This document shows positions 53,452 to 62,029 of a DNA stretch of 64,000 nt, one piece after another. Positions within the stretch are counted from its first letter, which is position 1, and each line of letters begins with the position of its first letter. Source of the DNA: [Clostridium] viride DSM 6836. Lineage in GTDB: Bacteria; Bacillota; Clostridia; Oscillospirales; Oscillospiraceae. The notes below the pieces were generated by a model. It was not told the origin of the DNA and ran no database searches. It worked only from the letters and a program-made list of their open reading frames with translations. Made by a program: the position numbers and the translations under genes. The DNA is taken from the NCBI GenBank assembly GCA_000620945.1, contig JHZO01000004.1:186001-250000 (forward strand), read 5' to 3'.

Positions 53452-54003
53452 ATGAAATCGATGACGACACGAGATCTTAGCTACATGAGCCTATTTACCG
53501 CACTCATAGCGGTGGGAGCATTCATTCAGATTCCCATTCCCGTCGTCCCCTTTACCTTGCAGTTTTTGTTTACCACCCTTGCGGGCCTGTTGCTAGGGGG
53601 GCGATGGGGAGCCATGAGCGTGGGAGCCTATCTGGTATTGGGACTTATGGGATTGCCTGTGTTTACGCAAGGTGGGGGGATTGGCTATGTGTTGATACCG
53701 ACCTTTGGTTATTTGATTGGCTTTTGCGTGGCTGCTTATGTGACGGGTACCATAGCGAGCAAGGCGCGAACCCCGTCTTATGGGCGTTTGCTGGTGGCAA
53801 ACTTTGTTGGACTGGGGATTGTCTATCTCTTTGGTATGGCGTATTACTTCTGGATTAGCCACTGGTATTTAAACAATCCCATTGGGATCTGGGCCCTCTT
53901 CCTGTATTGCTTTGTGTTGGCCGTTCCCGGGGACATCGCCCTATGCTTCCTGGCTGCGGTGATCGGGAAGCGACTAATTCCTGTCGTGAAACGAGGTGTT
54001 TAA
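53452..54003 (+). CDS. bioY: Biotin transporter substrate-binding component BioY
   Basis: A 183-residue membrane protein with six helices, the S component of ECF biotin uptake. The family motif region IPIPVVPFTLQFLFTTLAG and GPVGG-like LGGRWGAMSVGAYLVLGLMG is present. It works with shared ECF ATPases encoded elsewhere. AAGGAGGACCC precedes the ATG. It heads the biotin operon, so uptake and late synthesis are controlled together by BirA. Confidence 0.94.
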   Translation: MKSMTTRDLSYMSLFTALIAVGAFIQIPIPVVPFTLQFLFTTLAGLLLGGRWGAMSVGAYLVLGLMGLPVFTQGGGIGYVLIPTFGYLIGFCVAAYVTGTIASKARTPSYGRLLVANFVGLGIVYLFGMAYYFWISHWYLNNPIGIWALFLYCFVLAVPGDIALCFLAAVIGKRLIPVVKRGV

Positions 54004-54975
54004 ATGATTTTTCTAGAAAAATGCAAAGCAAAGGTACTTGCAAGGGATACCCTTTCTCCGAGTGAGGCCAGAAGCTTATACGATGAGCCCTTAGAGCCTC
54101 TTTGCCACGCAGCCAATGACATTCGACAGGTACTTTGTGGGAATGCATTTGATCTTTGCGCCATTATCAACGCCAAAAGCGGACGTTGTTCCGAAGACTG
54201 TAAGTATTGTGCACAATCCGTTCATTATCATACGGTCTGCCAGGAGTATCCTTTCCTTGCTTCCGAGCAAATTGTGCATCAGGCAAGGCGACTAGCAGAG
54301 CAAGGGGTGCTGCGGTATTCTTTGGTTACTTCGGGAAGAACGCTCAACCATGGAGAGCTGGAGGAAGTTTGCCAAGCGGTGCAAGCGATTAAGAAGAGCG
54401 TTCCCATCCGGGTGTGTGGTTCGTTTGGTCTTTTGGTGAAGGAGCAGTGTAGCCAGCTACTTGCCGCTGGATTGGAGCGAATCCACAACAACTTAGAAAC
54501 CTCCGAACGAAACTTTCCGAATGTTTGCACCACCCATGGCTACCATGATAAGATTCTGACCATCCAAGCGGCCCAGGGGGCAGGCATGGAGGTTTGCAGT
54601 GGAGGGATCTTTGGCATGGGAGAAAGCGTGGAAGATCGCATTGATTTGGCGTTTTCGCTAAAGAAATTGGGCGTTAGGAGTGTTCCTATGAATCTGTTAA
54701 ACCCCGTGAAAGGGACGCCCTATGAAACCATAGTTCCCTTAGAATCGGAGGAGTTTCGCCGCATCGTTGCAGTGTATCGCTTTCTCCTGCCGGACGCATG
54801 GCTCCGCTTGGCAGGGGGACGGGGCCTACTGAAAGACAAGGGACGGGCATGCTTCCGGTCCGGAGCCAATGCGGCCATTACGGGAGACATGCTGACCACC
54901 GCAGGAATCAGCGTGGAAACGGATAAACGAATGCTCGAAGAGCTGGGATTTGAGGTGAATGGATTCCATGAGTAA
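54004..54975 (+). CDS. bioB: Biotin synthase
   Basis: A 323-residue radical SAM enzyme that inserts sulfur into dethiobiotin. The [4Fe-4S] motif is in SGRCSEDCKYCAQS, and ligands of the second cluster are spread as usual (VCGSFG, GLERIHNNLETS region). The start directly follows the bioY stop. It depends on Fe-S assembly such as that of the isc operon nearby. Confidence 0.96.
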   Translation: MIFLEKCKAKVLARDTLSPSEARSLYDEPLEPLCHAANDIRQVLCGNAFDLCAIINAKSGRCSEDCKYCAQSVHYHTVCQEYPFLASEQIVHQARRLAEQGVLRYSLVTSGRTLNHGELEEVCQAVQAIKKSVPIRVCGSFGLLVKEQCSQLLAAGLERIHNNLETSERNFPNVCTTHGYHDKILTIQAAQGAGMEVCSGGIFGMGESVEDRIDLAFSLKKLGVRSVPMNLLNPVKGTPYETIVPLESEEFRRIVAVYRFLLPDAWLRLAGGRGLLKDKGRACFRSGANAAITGDMLTTAGISVETDKRMLEELGFEVNGFHE

Positions 54976-55636
54976 GGGGGTATTCATAACCGCCACCGGG
55001 ACGGATGTGGGAAAAACTTATGTGTCGGCCTTGTTGATTCGCTCCATGGTCCGCATGGGGAATTCCTGTGGGTATTATAAGGCAGCTGCCAGCGGAGCAG
55101 TTGGCTTCGCGGAGAGTGATGCCGGTTTTGTGAAGCGCTTTACCGGAATCAAGCAGGCGGAGGAAAGCATGCTTTCGTACCGCTATGAAACGCCGGTATC
55201 CCCCCACTTGGCTGCCCAATGGGAGGGAAGGTCCCTTTGCTTGGATCAGGTAAGCGCCGATTATGCGGCAGTTGGTCGGGACTACCCATATGTAGTGGTT
55301 GAGGGTGCCGGAGGCATTGTTTGCCCCCTGCGTTGGGACTCTGACCAGCAGATACTTCAGGAGGAGTTGGTGAAGGCTCTGTTGCTTCCTGCCTTGGTCG
55401 TCACCGGAGCTGGAGTGGGGAGTATCAACGCCAGTGTGCTCACCATCCATTATCTAAAAAATAAGGGGATTCCCATCAAAGGCATTGTCTTAAATCGATA
55501 CTCCGGAACGGCTGTGGAAGAGGATAATCGGAACATGATCGAAACGCTGACGGGAGTAACAATCCTAACCTGTGTGAAAGAACAGGATTCTATACTTGAT
55601 TTAAGCAAAGCGTGCTTGGAACAATGCTTTGCATGA
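54968..55636 (+). CDS. bioD: Dethiobiotin synthetase
   Basis: A 222-residue ATP-dependent carboxylase that closes the ureido ring of 7,8-diaminopelargonate. The P-loop variant ITATGTDVGKTYVS and VEGAGGIVCPL are diagnostic. ATG 54968 overlaps bioB by eight bases; GAGGTGA lies nine bases before it. An ATG nine bases earlier is possible. Confidence 0.95.
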   Translation: MSKGVFITATGTDVGKTYVSALLIRSMVRMGNSCGYYKAAASGAVGFAESDAGFVKRFTGIKQAEESMLSYRYETPVSPHLAAQWEGRSLCLDQVSADYAAVGRDYPYVVVEGAGGIVCPLRWDSDQQILQEELVKALLLPALVVTGAGVGSINASVLTIHYLKNKGIPIKGIVLNRYSGTAVEEDNRNMIETLTGVTILTCVKEQDSILDLSKACLEQCFA

Positions 55637-55647
55637 GGGGGATAGTT

Positions 55648-56991
55648 ATGCGGTTAGAGGAAAAAGATCTTGCCTATATCTGGCATCCTTGCTCACAAAT
55701 GAAGGATTATGAAACCCTACCTCCGAAAATCATTGCACGAGGGCAGGGGGTGTATCTGTACGATATTGACGGGAACGAATATATGGATATTGTGAGTTCC
55801 TGGTGGTGCAACCTCTTGGGGCATTGCAACCCAACCATCAGCAAGCGAATGCAAGCACAGCTGGATACCCTGGAGCATGTGATTTTCGCAAACTTCTCCC
55901 ATGAAGGGGCCATTCAATTGTGCGAAGAGCTTGCGAATCTGCTGCCCAAAGGGCTGACCAAGTTTAACTTTTCGGATAACGGTTCCGCTTCCGTGGAGTG
56001 TGCCTTAAAAATGGCCTTTCAGTATCAAAACCAAATTGGACGGCCGGAGAAACAGCGCTTTATGTGCCTCACCAATGGTTACCACGGGGAGACCATGGGA
56101 GCCTTATCCGTAGGAACCATGGACTTGTATGCCAAACTCTATCAGCCCATGCTGATGGATACCATCCGCATTGAGGCGCCGGATTGCTACCGTTGTCCCT
56201 ATGGAAGGACAAGGGACTCCTGTTCGTGTGAATGCTTCGAGAAAGCAGAGGCAGCCTTTGCCCAGTTCGCCCAGGAAACGGCAGCCATGATTGTGGAACC
56301 CTTGCTGCAGGGGAGCGCAGGCATGCGAATCTATCCCCCGCTCTACCTTGAAAAACTGCGCGATCTCTGCACCAAACAAGAGGTCCTTCTCATTGCCGAC
56401 GAGATCGCCACCGGATTTGGACGAACCGGTAAGATGTTTGCCTGTGAGCATGCGGGGATTACCCCAGATATCATTTGCCTTTCGAAAGGCTTAACCGGAG
56501 GCTATCTCCCCATGTCTCTCACCGTTACCACGGAGACCATCTACCGTGCCTTTTACGCAGACTATCGCGAAGGGAAAGCCTTTCTGCACAGCCATACCTA
56601 CAGCGGAAATCCTTTAGGATGTGCCGCTGCCTTAGCTGTCCTGCAAGTCTTCCGGGAAGAACCGATTCTGGAGGAAGCGCAGGCGAATGCAGATTATCTG
56701 TCGGCGCAAATGCAGAAGGCCTTTGGCGATCACCCTCATGTGGGGGAGATCCGCTCCATTGGATTGATTCATGCGATTGAGCTGGTGAAAACGAAAGAAA
56801 CGAAGGAAGCCTTTGACCCAAATCTTCGCATGGGCTATCAAATCTACCGGGAAGCCTTGGAGCTGGGCCTAGTGCTTCGCCCATTGGGCGATGTGTTGTA
56901 CTTTAACCCGCCTCTTACCATCAAGTGGGAAGAATTGAAGAAAGCCATCCAACAAACGAAAGAAGCCATAAAGCGGGTATTGGGAGAATAG
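55648..56991 (+). CDS. bioA: Adenosylmethionine-8-amino-7-oxononanoate aminotransferase
   Basis: A 447-residue class III PLP enzyme that makes 7,8-diaminopelargonate. It has the BioA-specific start YIWHPCSQMKDYET and the PLP lysine in CLSKGLTGGYLP, with Asp in IADEIATGFGRTG. GAGGGGGAT precedes ATG 55648. It closes the operon. No bioF or bioC/H is present here, so the pimelate and KAPA steps must be encoded elsewhere or KAPA is taken up. Confidence 0.96.
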   Translation: MRLEEKDLAYIWHPCSQMKDYETLPPKIIARGQGVYLYDIDGNEYMDIVSSWWCNLLGHCNPTISKRMQAQLDTLEHVIFANFSHEGAIQLCEELANLLPKGLTKFNFSDNGSASVECALKMAFQYQNQIGRPEKQRFMCLTNGYHGETMGALSVGTMDLYAKLYQPMLMDTIRIEAPDCYRCPYGRTRDSCSCECFEKAEAAFAQFAQETAAMIVEPLLQGSAGMRIYPPLYLEKLRDLCTKQEVLLIADEIATGFGRTGKMFACEHAGITPDIICLSKGLTGGYLPMSLTVTTETIYRAFYADYREGKAFLHSHTYSGNPLGCAAALAVLQVFREEPILEEAQANADYLSAQMQKAFGDHPHVGEIRSIGLIHAIELVKTKETKEAFDPNLRMGYQIYREALELGLVLRPLGDVLYFNPPLTIKWEELKKAIQQTKEAIKRVLGE

Positions 56992-57030
56992 GCAAGGCAA
57001 AACCCAAGCGAATTGGGTTGAGAAACAGAA

Positions 57031-57064
57031 AAATAGAGCTTCCTATTAGGAAGCTCTATTTTTT
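57031..57064. terminator. Terminator between bioA and the antiporter
   Basis: AAATAGAGCTTCC and its complement with a 5-base loop and T6. It serves both convergent genes. Confidence 0.9.
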
Positions 57065-57090
57065 CATTCTGTTTGAACAAATTATGCCAC

Positions 57091-58368
57091 TTATTGATTG
57101 CGCTCCAGTTTTTCTAAATACTGAATACTGGCCTCTTCTAGGTTCTGAACAGCCCCATAGGCATCCGCCAAGGTATTGGGCTCTTCTTCCTCCGGTACTT
57201 GCTTGCCCGGAGCGTCTCGGTAGGTCCACTTTAGGAGCAAGGGGGTGATGATGGTCGTGACCGTCACCATGAGGATGACCGGGGTGAGATACGCAGTGTG
57301 AATCACACCACTGATGATGCCTTTGTCTGCAATAACCAGTCCTACTTCACCACGCGATAGCATGCCGGTTCCGATTCGTAAGCAATCCGAATTCGAATAC
57401 CCACACAGCTTTGCTCCCAGTCCACAGCCTACGACCTTCGTTAAGATGGCGACGAGGATGAAGAGGAGAGAGAACAAAAAGAGGGAGCTGCTGAGGGAGG
57501 AAACGTTGACCTTTAAGCCAATGCTGGCGAAAAATACAGGGGATAGGAGCATATAGGAAAGCGTATGGCAGTTCGCTTCAATGAAGGTGGCTCGGCTGGT
57601 GGAAGACAGAATGAGACCGGCGATGTACGCCCCCGTAATGTCAGCAACACCGAATAGCACCTCGGCAACATACGCATAGATAAAGCAAAAGGCCAGTGAC
57701 ACCACAGCAAAGCGTTTGCGATTCCACGAAGCTTTGTTCATCCAAACCTGGAAGATCCGGCGGAAGAACAGGCCACACAGAATACTAACAACGATGAAGG
57801 CCAAGATTTTCAGAAGGACAAAGCCAACCAAGACCGTTCCTTCCGCCAAGCCAGAAACCAACGAAAGCCCGATGATACCAAGCACGTCGTCAATGAGCGC
57901 GGCTCCTAGAATGGCGTTGCCGGAATGGGTCTTTAGCTTTCCCAATTCCTTAAGGGTTTCCACCGTGATGGAAACGGAGGTGGCAGTTAAGATAATGCCG
58001 AGGAAGATGTTCTCCCAAAAGGAACCTGGGCCCAGTAACGGGAAAAAGGTTCCTAGGGCCCAACCACCAAAAATGGGGACAATCACACCCACGATGGCAA
58101 TGACCAAGGAGGCTTTACCAGAGCGCTTCAATTCATTGACGTCCGTACCTAAGCCAGCTTCAAACATCAAGACGATGACACCGAGACTTGCTATGTTTTG
58201 GATGAAAATATTGTCGTCCACCATACCTAGGCAGGCAGGACCTAAAATTAGGCCGGCCATCAAGGCACCAACCACCTGAGGCATTTTCACCCGCTTTGAA
58301 AGCATGGACAAAAGCTTTGTGGTGAGGAGGATGAGACCGACATCCATAATAAAACGATAGTTTTCCAT
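57091..58368 (-). CDS. Monovalent cation/proton antiporter, CPA2 family
   Basis: A 425-residue membrane protein with about 12 helices. Family features are KMPQVVGALMAGLILGP near residue 35, the FEAGLGTD stretch, and the paired acidic helix around GAALIDDVLGIIGL with two adjacent Asp. It exchanges K+ or Na+ for protons. The C-terminal 40 residues are acidic and cytosolic, with no TrkA domain. AAAAGGAAG precedes ATG 58368. Confidence 0.9.
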   Translation of the reverse strand: MENYRFIMDVGLILLTTKLLSMLSKRVKMPQVVGALMAGLILGPACLGMVDDNIFIQNIASLGVIVLMFEAGLGTDVNELKRSGKASLVIAIVGVIVPIFGGWALGTFFPLLGPGSFWENIFLGIILTATSVSITVETLKELGKLKTHSGNAILGAALIDDVLGIIGLSLVSGLAEGTVLVGFVLLKILAFIVVSILCGLFFRRIFQVWMNKASWNRKRFAVVSLAFCFIYAYVAEVLFGVADITGAYIAGLILSSTSRATFIEANCHTLSYMLLSPVFFASIGLKVNVSSLSSSLFLFSLLFILVAILTKVVGCGLGAKLCGYSNSDCLRIGTGMLSRGEVGLVIADKGIISGVIHTAYLTPVILMVTVTTIITPLLLKWTYRDAPGKQVPEEEEPNTLADAYGAVQNLEEASIQYLEKLERNQ

Positions 58369-58704
58369 TTGATCACTTCCTTTTTCCAGAGGCACCTTCG
58401 TTCCCAGCCTCGATGCAAGCGATTGCTCCCTGTGGGCATTCATTAAAAAGCTTTTGGCAGCGGGGCGGGATTAGCACATGAACATTGAGTGTAACACATA
58501 TAGTATAATAAAACAATTTTAATACTAACCAAACATATTGACGGGATTCAGCTAATTTATACATATTGTTTAGAACACGCTTCTCACGCTGTCTATATTC
58601 TTCCTGAACGAGTCAAAATATGCTTACAAATCCAAAGTGGAGATGGAGCTGGTAGCACAATTGCCTATAAAATACAATATACTGATCCATGAGGTGAGTT
58701 TTTT
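58369..58704. other. Intergenic region between antiporter and unknown gene
   Basis: It holds AT-rich minus-strand promoter-like sequence around 58490-58530 and a plus-strand TTGACG with a TACATA box near 58539-58565. A start-less open frame of about 58 codons (58520-58693) reads HASHAVYILPERV and GDGAGSTIAYKIQY and could be a gene remnant. Nothing else recognised. Confidence 0.4.
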
Positions 58705-59070
58705 ATGAGGAGCGATCAATTTTGGCCCGGGGATAAGGTCATCACCATAGTCGATTATGATGGGGTGCCAAGTGGAACGGAAGGAGTCGTTTCAAAACGA
58801 TTTATTGGAACAGGATATGCGGTGAAACTTCCCGACAATACCTTCCGGTGGCTAAGTAGCGTGGAGTTCAGTTCCATCGATCCTTCCCGACATCATTTGC
58901 GAGAGGGTGATATTGGAGAAGTTACGTCTGAGAAGTTGCAGCATAACTTTGCCAAGGTGGGGGACTTGTTTCAAGTGGTGAAGGTGTTGGAAGATGTTGA
59001 TTACTATGGTGTGATCGTCAATGGTACCTTACATTGGTTTGGTGGATTTCAATTGGCGCTCAATGAGTGA
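58705..59070 (+). CDS. Unknown protein with two SH3-like repeats (121 aa)
   Basis: GAGGTGAG precedes the ATG. The protein appears to consist of two related halves of about 55 residues. Each starts with a GD-x-G/V turn (PGDKVITIVDYDG; REGDIGEVTSE) and ends with a W and hydrophobic residues (TFRWLSSVEF; TLHWFGGFQL), a pattern of small beta-barrel (SH3/KOW-like) domains. No signal peptide or membrane segment. Family unknown to me. Confidence 0.65.
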   Translation: MRSDQFWPGDKVITIVDYDGVPSGTEGVVSKRFIGTGYAVKLPDNTFRWLSSVEFSSIDPSRHHLREGDIGEVTSEKLQHNFAKVGDLFQVVKVLEDVDYYGVIVNGTLHWFGGFQLALNE

Positions 59071-59217
59071 AGGGTTTGAGAGTAGAAACCATTCCCATTC
59101 TACTCAATTCATGGTAAATTTTTTGCAGATTAGCATCAGTTCTTCTGAATATTTTAGGATAGGATGGTCAAGATAACAACGGTGAAACCCTATAAAATAT
59201 TAAGGAGAAAAACCACC

Positions 59218-59418
59218 ATGAATATGAATAGTAGCAATAATAACAATTTAGAAGAAGCAAAGAAATTAAACAAGCAGTCCGCTCAGGCTACTTCTATGAA
59301 GAAACAGTATCAGATGGAAGCTGGACAGGATGCCAACCTGACCGAAGCAAAGAAGTTGAACGCACAGTCTAAGAACGCAACCAACGCAAAGTCTTCGAGC
59401 TCCTCTTCGAATTACTAA
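59218..59418 (+). CDS. Gamma-type small acid-soluble spore protein-like (66 aa)
   Basis: ATG 59218 follows AAGGAG. The protein is Asn/Gln/Ala/Lys/Ser-rich, without Trp or Cys, and contains two copies of a 16-residue repeat (NLEEAKKLNKQSAQAT and NLTEAKKLNAQSKNAT). This composition and repeat style match gamma-type SASPs such as SspE, which are amino-acid stores in spores. The exact SspE cleavage motif (TEFASE) is not seen, so the assignment is tentative. A strong terminator follows. The alternative is an unrelated low-complexity protein. Confidence 0.65.
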   Translation: MNMNSSNNNNLEEAKKLNKQSAQATSMKKQYQMEAGQDANLTEAKKLNAQSKNATNAKSSSSSSNY

Positions 59419-59433
59419 GAATTTCGTTTATTA

Positions 59434-59467
59434 AAAACACCCCCAACCTTATGGTTGGGGGTGTTTT
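59434..59467 (+). terminator. Terminator after the SASP-like gene
   Basis: AACACCCCCAACC and its complement with a TTAT loop and T4 tail. Confidence 0.88.
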
Positions 59468-59559
59468 GTTCGCCCCCAATTGTGCTTCTTGGATAGAATA
59501 AACGCACTCGGGAAGAAAAGGACGACGGAACGGTTTCGCCCTACCCCTGGAGCATCCAT

Positions 59560-59598
59560 TCAGTGAAAATCAGCGGCATTCTCATCAAAGCGTAACAT
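59560..59598 (-). CDS. 12-residue coupled frame with LRFD motif
   Basis: The ATG shares one base with the stop of the 63-codon gene before it (TGATG), which allows translational coupling. The peptide reads LRFDENAADF and resembles the start of the 22-residue peptide at 49901. It is too short to support by itself. Confidence 0.25.
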   Translation of the reverse strand: MLRFDENAADFH

Positions 59599-59789
59599 CA
59601 AGGGGTGGAATCGGTTCCTTCCGCGAAATCTAAGATTTCAGACGTGGTGAGCATAGGACCTTGGTCTGAACCCCATTCCACCGTTGGCTGTGGCTTCTCC
59701 GTGTTGCGGCTCTCATTGGTGCTTGCGAGATTGCGTTTCGTACTTCTTCCATCGATGAATGCTTGCTCCATAGGAATGTTTGTTTTCAT
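59598..59789 (-). CDS. Unknown small protein (63 aa)
   Basis: TTTGGAGGT lies eight bases before ATG 59789, one of the strongest ribosome sites in the window. The protein is hydrophilic, with few hydrophobic residues; its middle is rich in Asn, Ser, Thr and Glu and it contains TVEWGSDQGPMLTTSEILDF. No membrane segment, no Cys. It could be a secreted-by-other-route peptide, a regulatory peptide or a spore protein. I do not recognise it. Confidence 0.5.
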   Translation of the reverse strand: MKTNIPMEQAFIDGRSTKRNLASTNESRNTEKPQPTVEWGSDQGPMLTTSEILDFAEGTDSTP

Positions 59790-59886
59790 ATGTGGTTACC
59801 TCCAAATCATATACGCTTACTTTGCCCCAATTTGCAAAGAATACAGAGGAAAGCAATCCCATTTGCTTCTATCTACCGAACAAAAT

Positions 59887-59916
59887 CCTTGCACCGAAAA
59901 ACGTCGGTGCAAGGCT
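59887..59916 (-). terminator. Terminator after the sortase gene
   Basis: CCTTGCACCGA and its complement with a short A-rich loop; on the minus strand it is followed by ATTTTGTT. Confidence 0.75.
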
Positions 59917-59932
59917 TAATTTGATTGGAAAT

Positions 59933-60520
59933 TCAAAGCGCGATGGATTTGCATCGTAATACCACGCGATGCTCCCCATCTGCCGTACAAGTAAATAAGC
60001 TTAAGTCCCAATCTCCAGTGGTCAACTTGGCCAGTTCGGACTTATGCAATACTTCTCTCGCCGTTACTTTGTACTGGTACAAGTCTCCATAGATATCGAG
60101 AAACTGCACGGTGTCACCGGCCTTGACTTCCTTCAGGGACTTAAAAAACCTGAGATAATTATGAGCTAGGATGATGAAGTTTCCGTCCTTCACATTGCCT
60201 GTGTATCGGCAAGCGGCAACCTTCAATTGTTCATAACCCCAATCTGCTGTGACAGGCAGTTCAATGTTTTTGGATGGGATGGAAATTGTTCCGGCCAAAG
60301 CATAGCAGCCCAAGGTAGCAGCAGGGAGCGCTCCTCTTGAGGTGTCGTCTTCCGAGGGACTCTGCAGATCCATCTCCCTCCTCAACGCTTCCAAGTCAGA
60401 CAGCAGAACATGGGCAGCCTCTGCGGCTTGATATGCTACCCAGAGGTTCCACCCCTGCCATGTTAAGGCAACCAATAAAAGAATGCTTCCGAAGAAAATC
60501 AGCATTTTTGATCGTTTCAT
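59933..60520 (-). CDS. Sortase (class D-like)
   Basis: A 195-residue transpeptidase with an N-terminal membrane anchor (about residues 5-27, LIFFGSILLLVALTWQGW). The catalytic His is in FIILAHNY, the Cys in LSLFTCTADGEHRVVLRCK and the Arg eight residues after it. Residues PSKNIELPVTADW match the sortase barrel start. It joins LPXTG-type proteins to the cell wall. GAGGT lies before ATG 60520. It directly follows a Cna-B surface-protein gene whose sorting signal is out of frame, and which is the probable substrate. Confidence 0.88.
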   Translation of the reverse strand: MKRSKMLIFFGSILLLVALTWQGWNLWVAYQAAEAAHVLLSDLEALRREMDLQSPSEDDTSRGALPAATLGCYALAGTISIPSKNIELPVTADWGYEQLKVAACRYTGNVKDGNFIILAHNYLRFFKSLKEVKAGDTVQFLDIYGDLYQYKVTAREVLHKSELAKLTTGDWDLSLFTCTADGEHRVVLRCKSIAL

Positions 60521-60531
60521 GGTGATTGACC

Positions 60532-61346
60532 TCATTTTCCCTTGCGGCGGAGCCAAACACCCAAGGACACGAACAGGAGGCCAAGGGAAGCCAGCAACCA
60601 TAGAATCCAGTTTAAGGCACCAGTTTGGGAATATTAGGTTCGGTGGGCGGGCCGAGGACATTCGAGGTAAACTGGTTTGTAATGACAAAGCCACTTTGGG
60701 GATCTCCTCCATAGGTCGTAGAGTAATTTGGAACGTGAAGCTCGCGAATGCTGTAGGAGGAGTCCTTGGGAAGGTTCGTAAAGGTGTACATCCACCCTGT
60801 ATCGGCGCTCACTTTGGCTTCTTGGTATACGCTTCCATCTTTGAGCAGGAGGATGGTCACGCTGCTGGGGCGCTTGCTGGCCGCATTCTCGGCATCTACC
60901 CAGACTTTCTGGACTGGGATGTGCAGGGCATGGGGATCAGGGGGAAGTTCCGGATCGGGAGGCTTTCCTGGATCCGTATTTCCGGGAGTATATTGGTTTA
61001 GAATCTCAACAGTCGATGCGATGCTGCCCGAATAAGAGGTGGTATAATCGGTTGGGGTAAGTTCTTGCACGGTATATTCGCTATTGCGAGGCAAGCCGGA
61101 AAAGACGTAATACCACTTGTTTTGCGCATGCAAGCTTGCCGTTTGATAGACCTTCCCATCCTTAATAAGCTGAACCATCACGCTGGAGGGACGAACACCC
61201 GCGGCATTCTCCTGATCCTCCCACGTCTTGCGAACCGCCACACTGGTGGTGCGGTCTGGTCGCTCCGTAAGCTCCGTTTTGGGATAGGCGACAATAAGGT
61301 AGTCCCAAGTGGAACTGTCTGGCTGCATCATGGGGATGGAGATCAA
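60532..61346 (-). pseudogene. Truncated, frameshifted Cna-B/SpaA-type surface protein with LPXTG-like signal
   Basis: The main frame (60612-61346) encodes two Cna-B domains (VRKTWEDQENAAGVRPSS; VQKVWVDAENAASKRPSS) joined by a Pro-rich linker, preceded by a pilin-like stretch (ISIPMMQPDSSTWDY). It stops at 60612 just after NIPK. With one more A in the AAA run it would read NIPKTGALNW, then a hydrophobic helix and RRKGK, ending at 60532: a complete sorting signal. The 5' side is also broken: the expected PFLISIPM needs another one-base shift near 61347, and no signal peptide is found upstream. It is a decayed or phase-shifted gene. Confidence 0.75.
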
Positions 61347-61583
61347 ATGGATTCATAAGTGGCATGAATCGGTTATTTTTATTTCGTGCCAAAGAGGCTG
61401 CCTTCATTGTTTTATGGCCTTAACTTGTCTACAATACAAACTATATTTTATCCCGAAAAAAACGCAGTTCATCCTTTTTGTGCTCTCTTTTCTCAAAATA
61501 TCTCTATTCTTGTTATAAGATACTGGAGTTTTATGCTTTCGCAAAATTGAGTTCCTGCATGGATGAAGAGAGGGGTAGACAAA

Positions 61584-61994
61584 ATGGATCGAATGAACAA
61601 AGGAAGAGTCGTATGTACGGGGTGGGATATGATGCCAACTGTGATTTACAGTAACTGCATCCTAGATATTTCAAGGATGGACCCTTCGAATCAATTTGAA
61701 GATGTTTTGATCAAAATGCTCCCCAATACGAAATTAAGTATCATCGGGAAAGGGTCACAAATTTACCCCAACCTTTCGATTGAATTAACAGGCGGTAATG
61801 TGTTAGAACTGCATACGGTTCATTTGGTAGGGAGCCTAACACGAGCTCCCTTGATTATCCATGGTCAAGACAATCATATTTATCCTTGCGATCGAAGCTC
61901 CAGCAAGATGGCACATAATGAGCAAGGAATCTGGGCAGATGAACTTGCCACCTACCTGTTTTACGTTTTGAATGATGCGCTTGACTATGCCTGA
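61584..61994 (+). CDS. Unknown protein (136 aa)
   Basis: ATG 61584 follows GAGGGG at eight bases; another in-frame ATG lies 21 bases earlier. The protein has hydrophobic strands alternating with turns (KLSIIGKGSQIYPNLSIEL, NVLELHTVHLVGSL in part) and suggests a beta-rich soluble fold. No signal peptide or membrane segment. It lies 35 bases before the LytTR regulator and may be its cotranscribed partner. I do not recognise the family. Confidence 0.6.
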   Translation: MDRMNKGRVVCTGWDMMPTVIYSNCILDISRMDPSNQFEDVLIKMLPNTKLSIIGKGSQIYPNLSIELTGGNVLELHTVHLVGSLTRAPLIIHGQDNHIYPCDRSSSKMAHNEQGIWADELATYLFYVLNDALDYA

Positions 61995-62029
61995 TCGAGA
62001 GGAATTTAGGTTAGAAAAAGGAGAAGACC

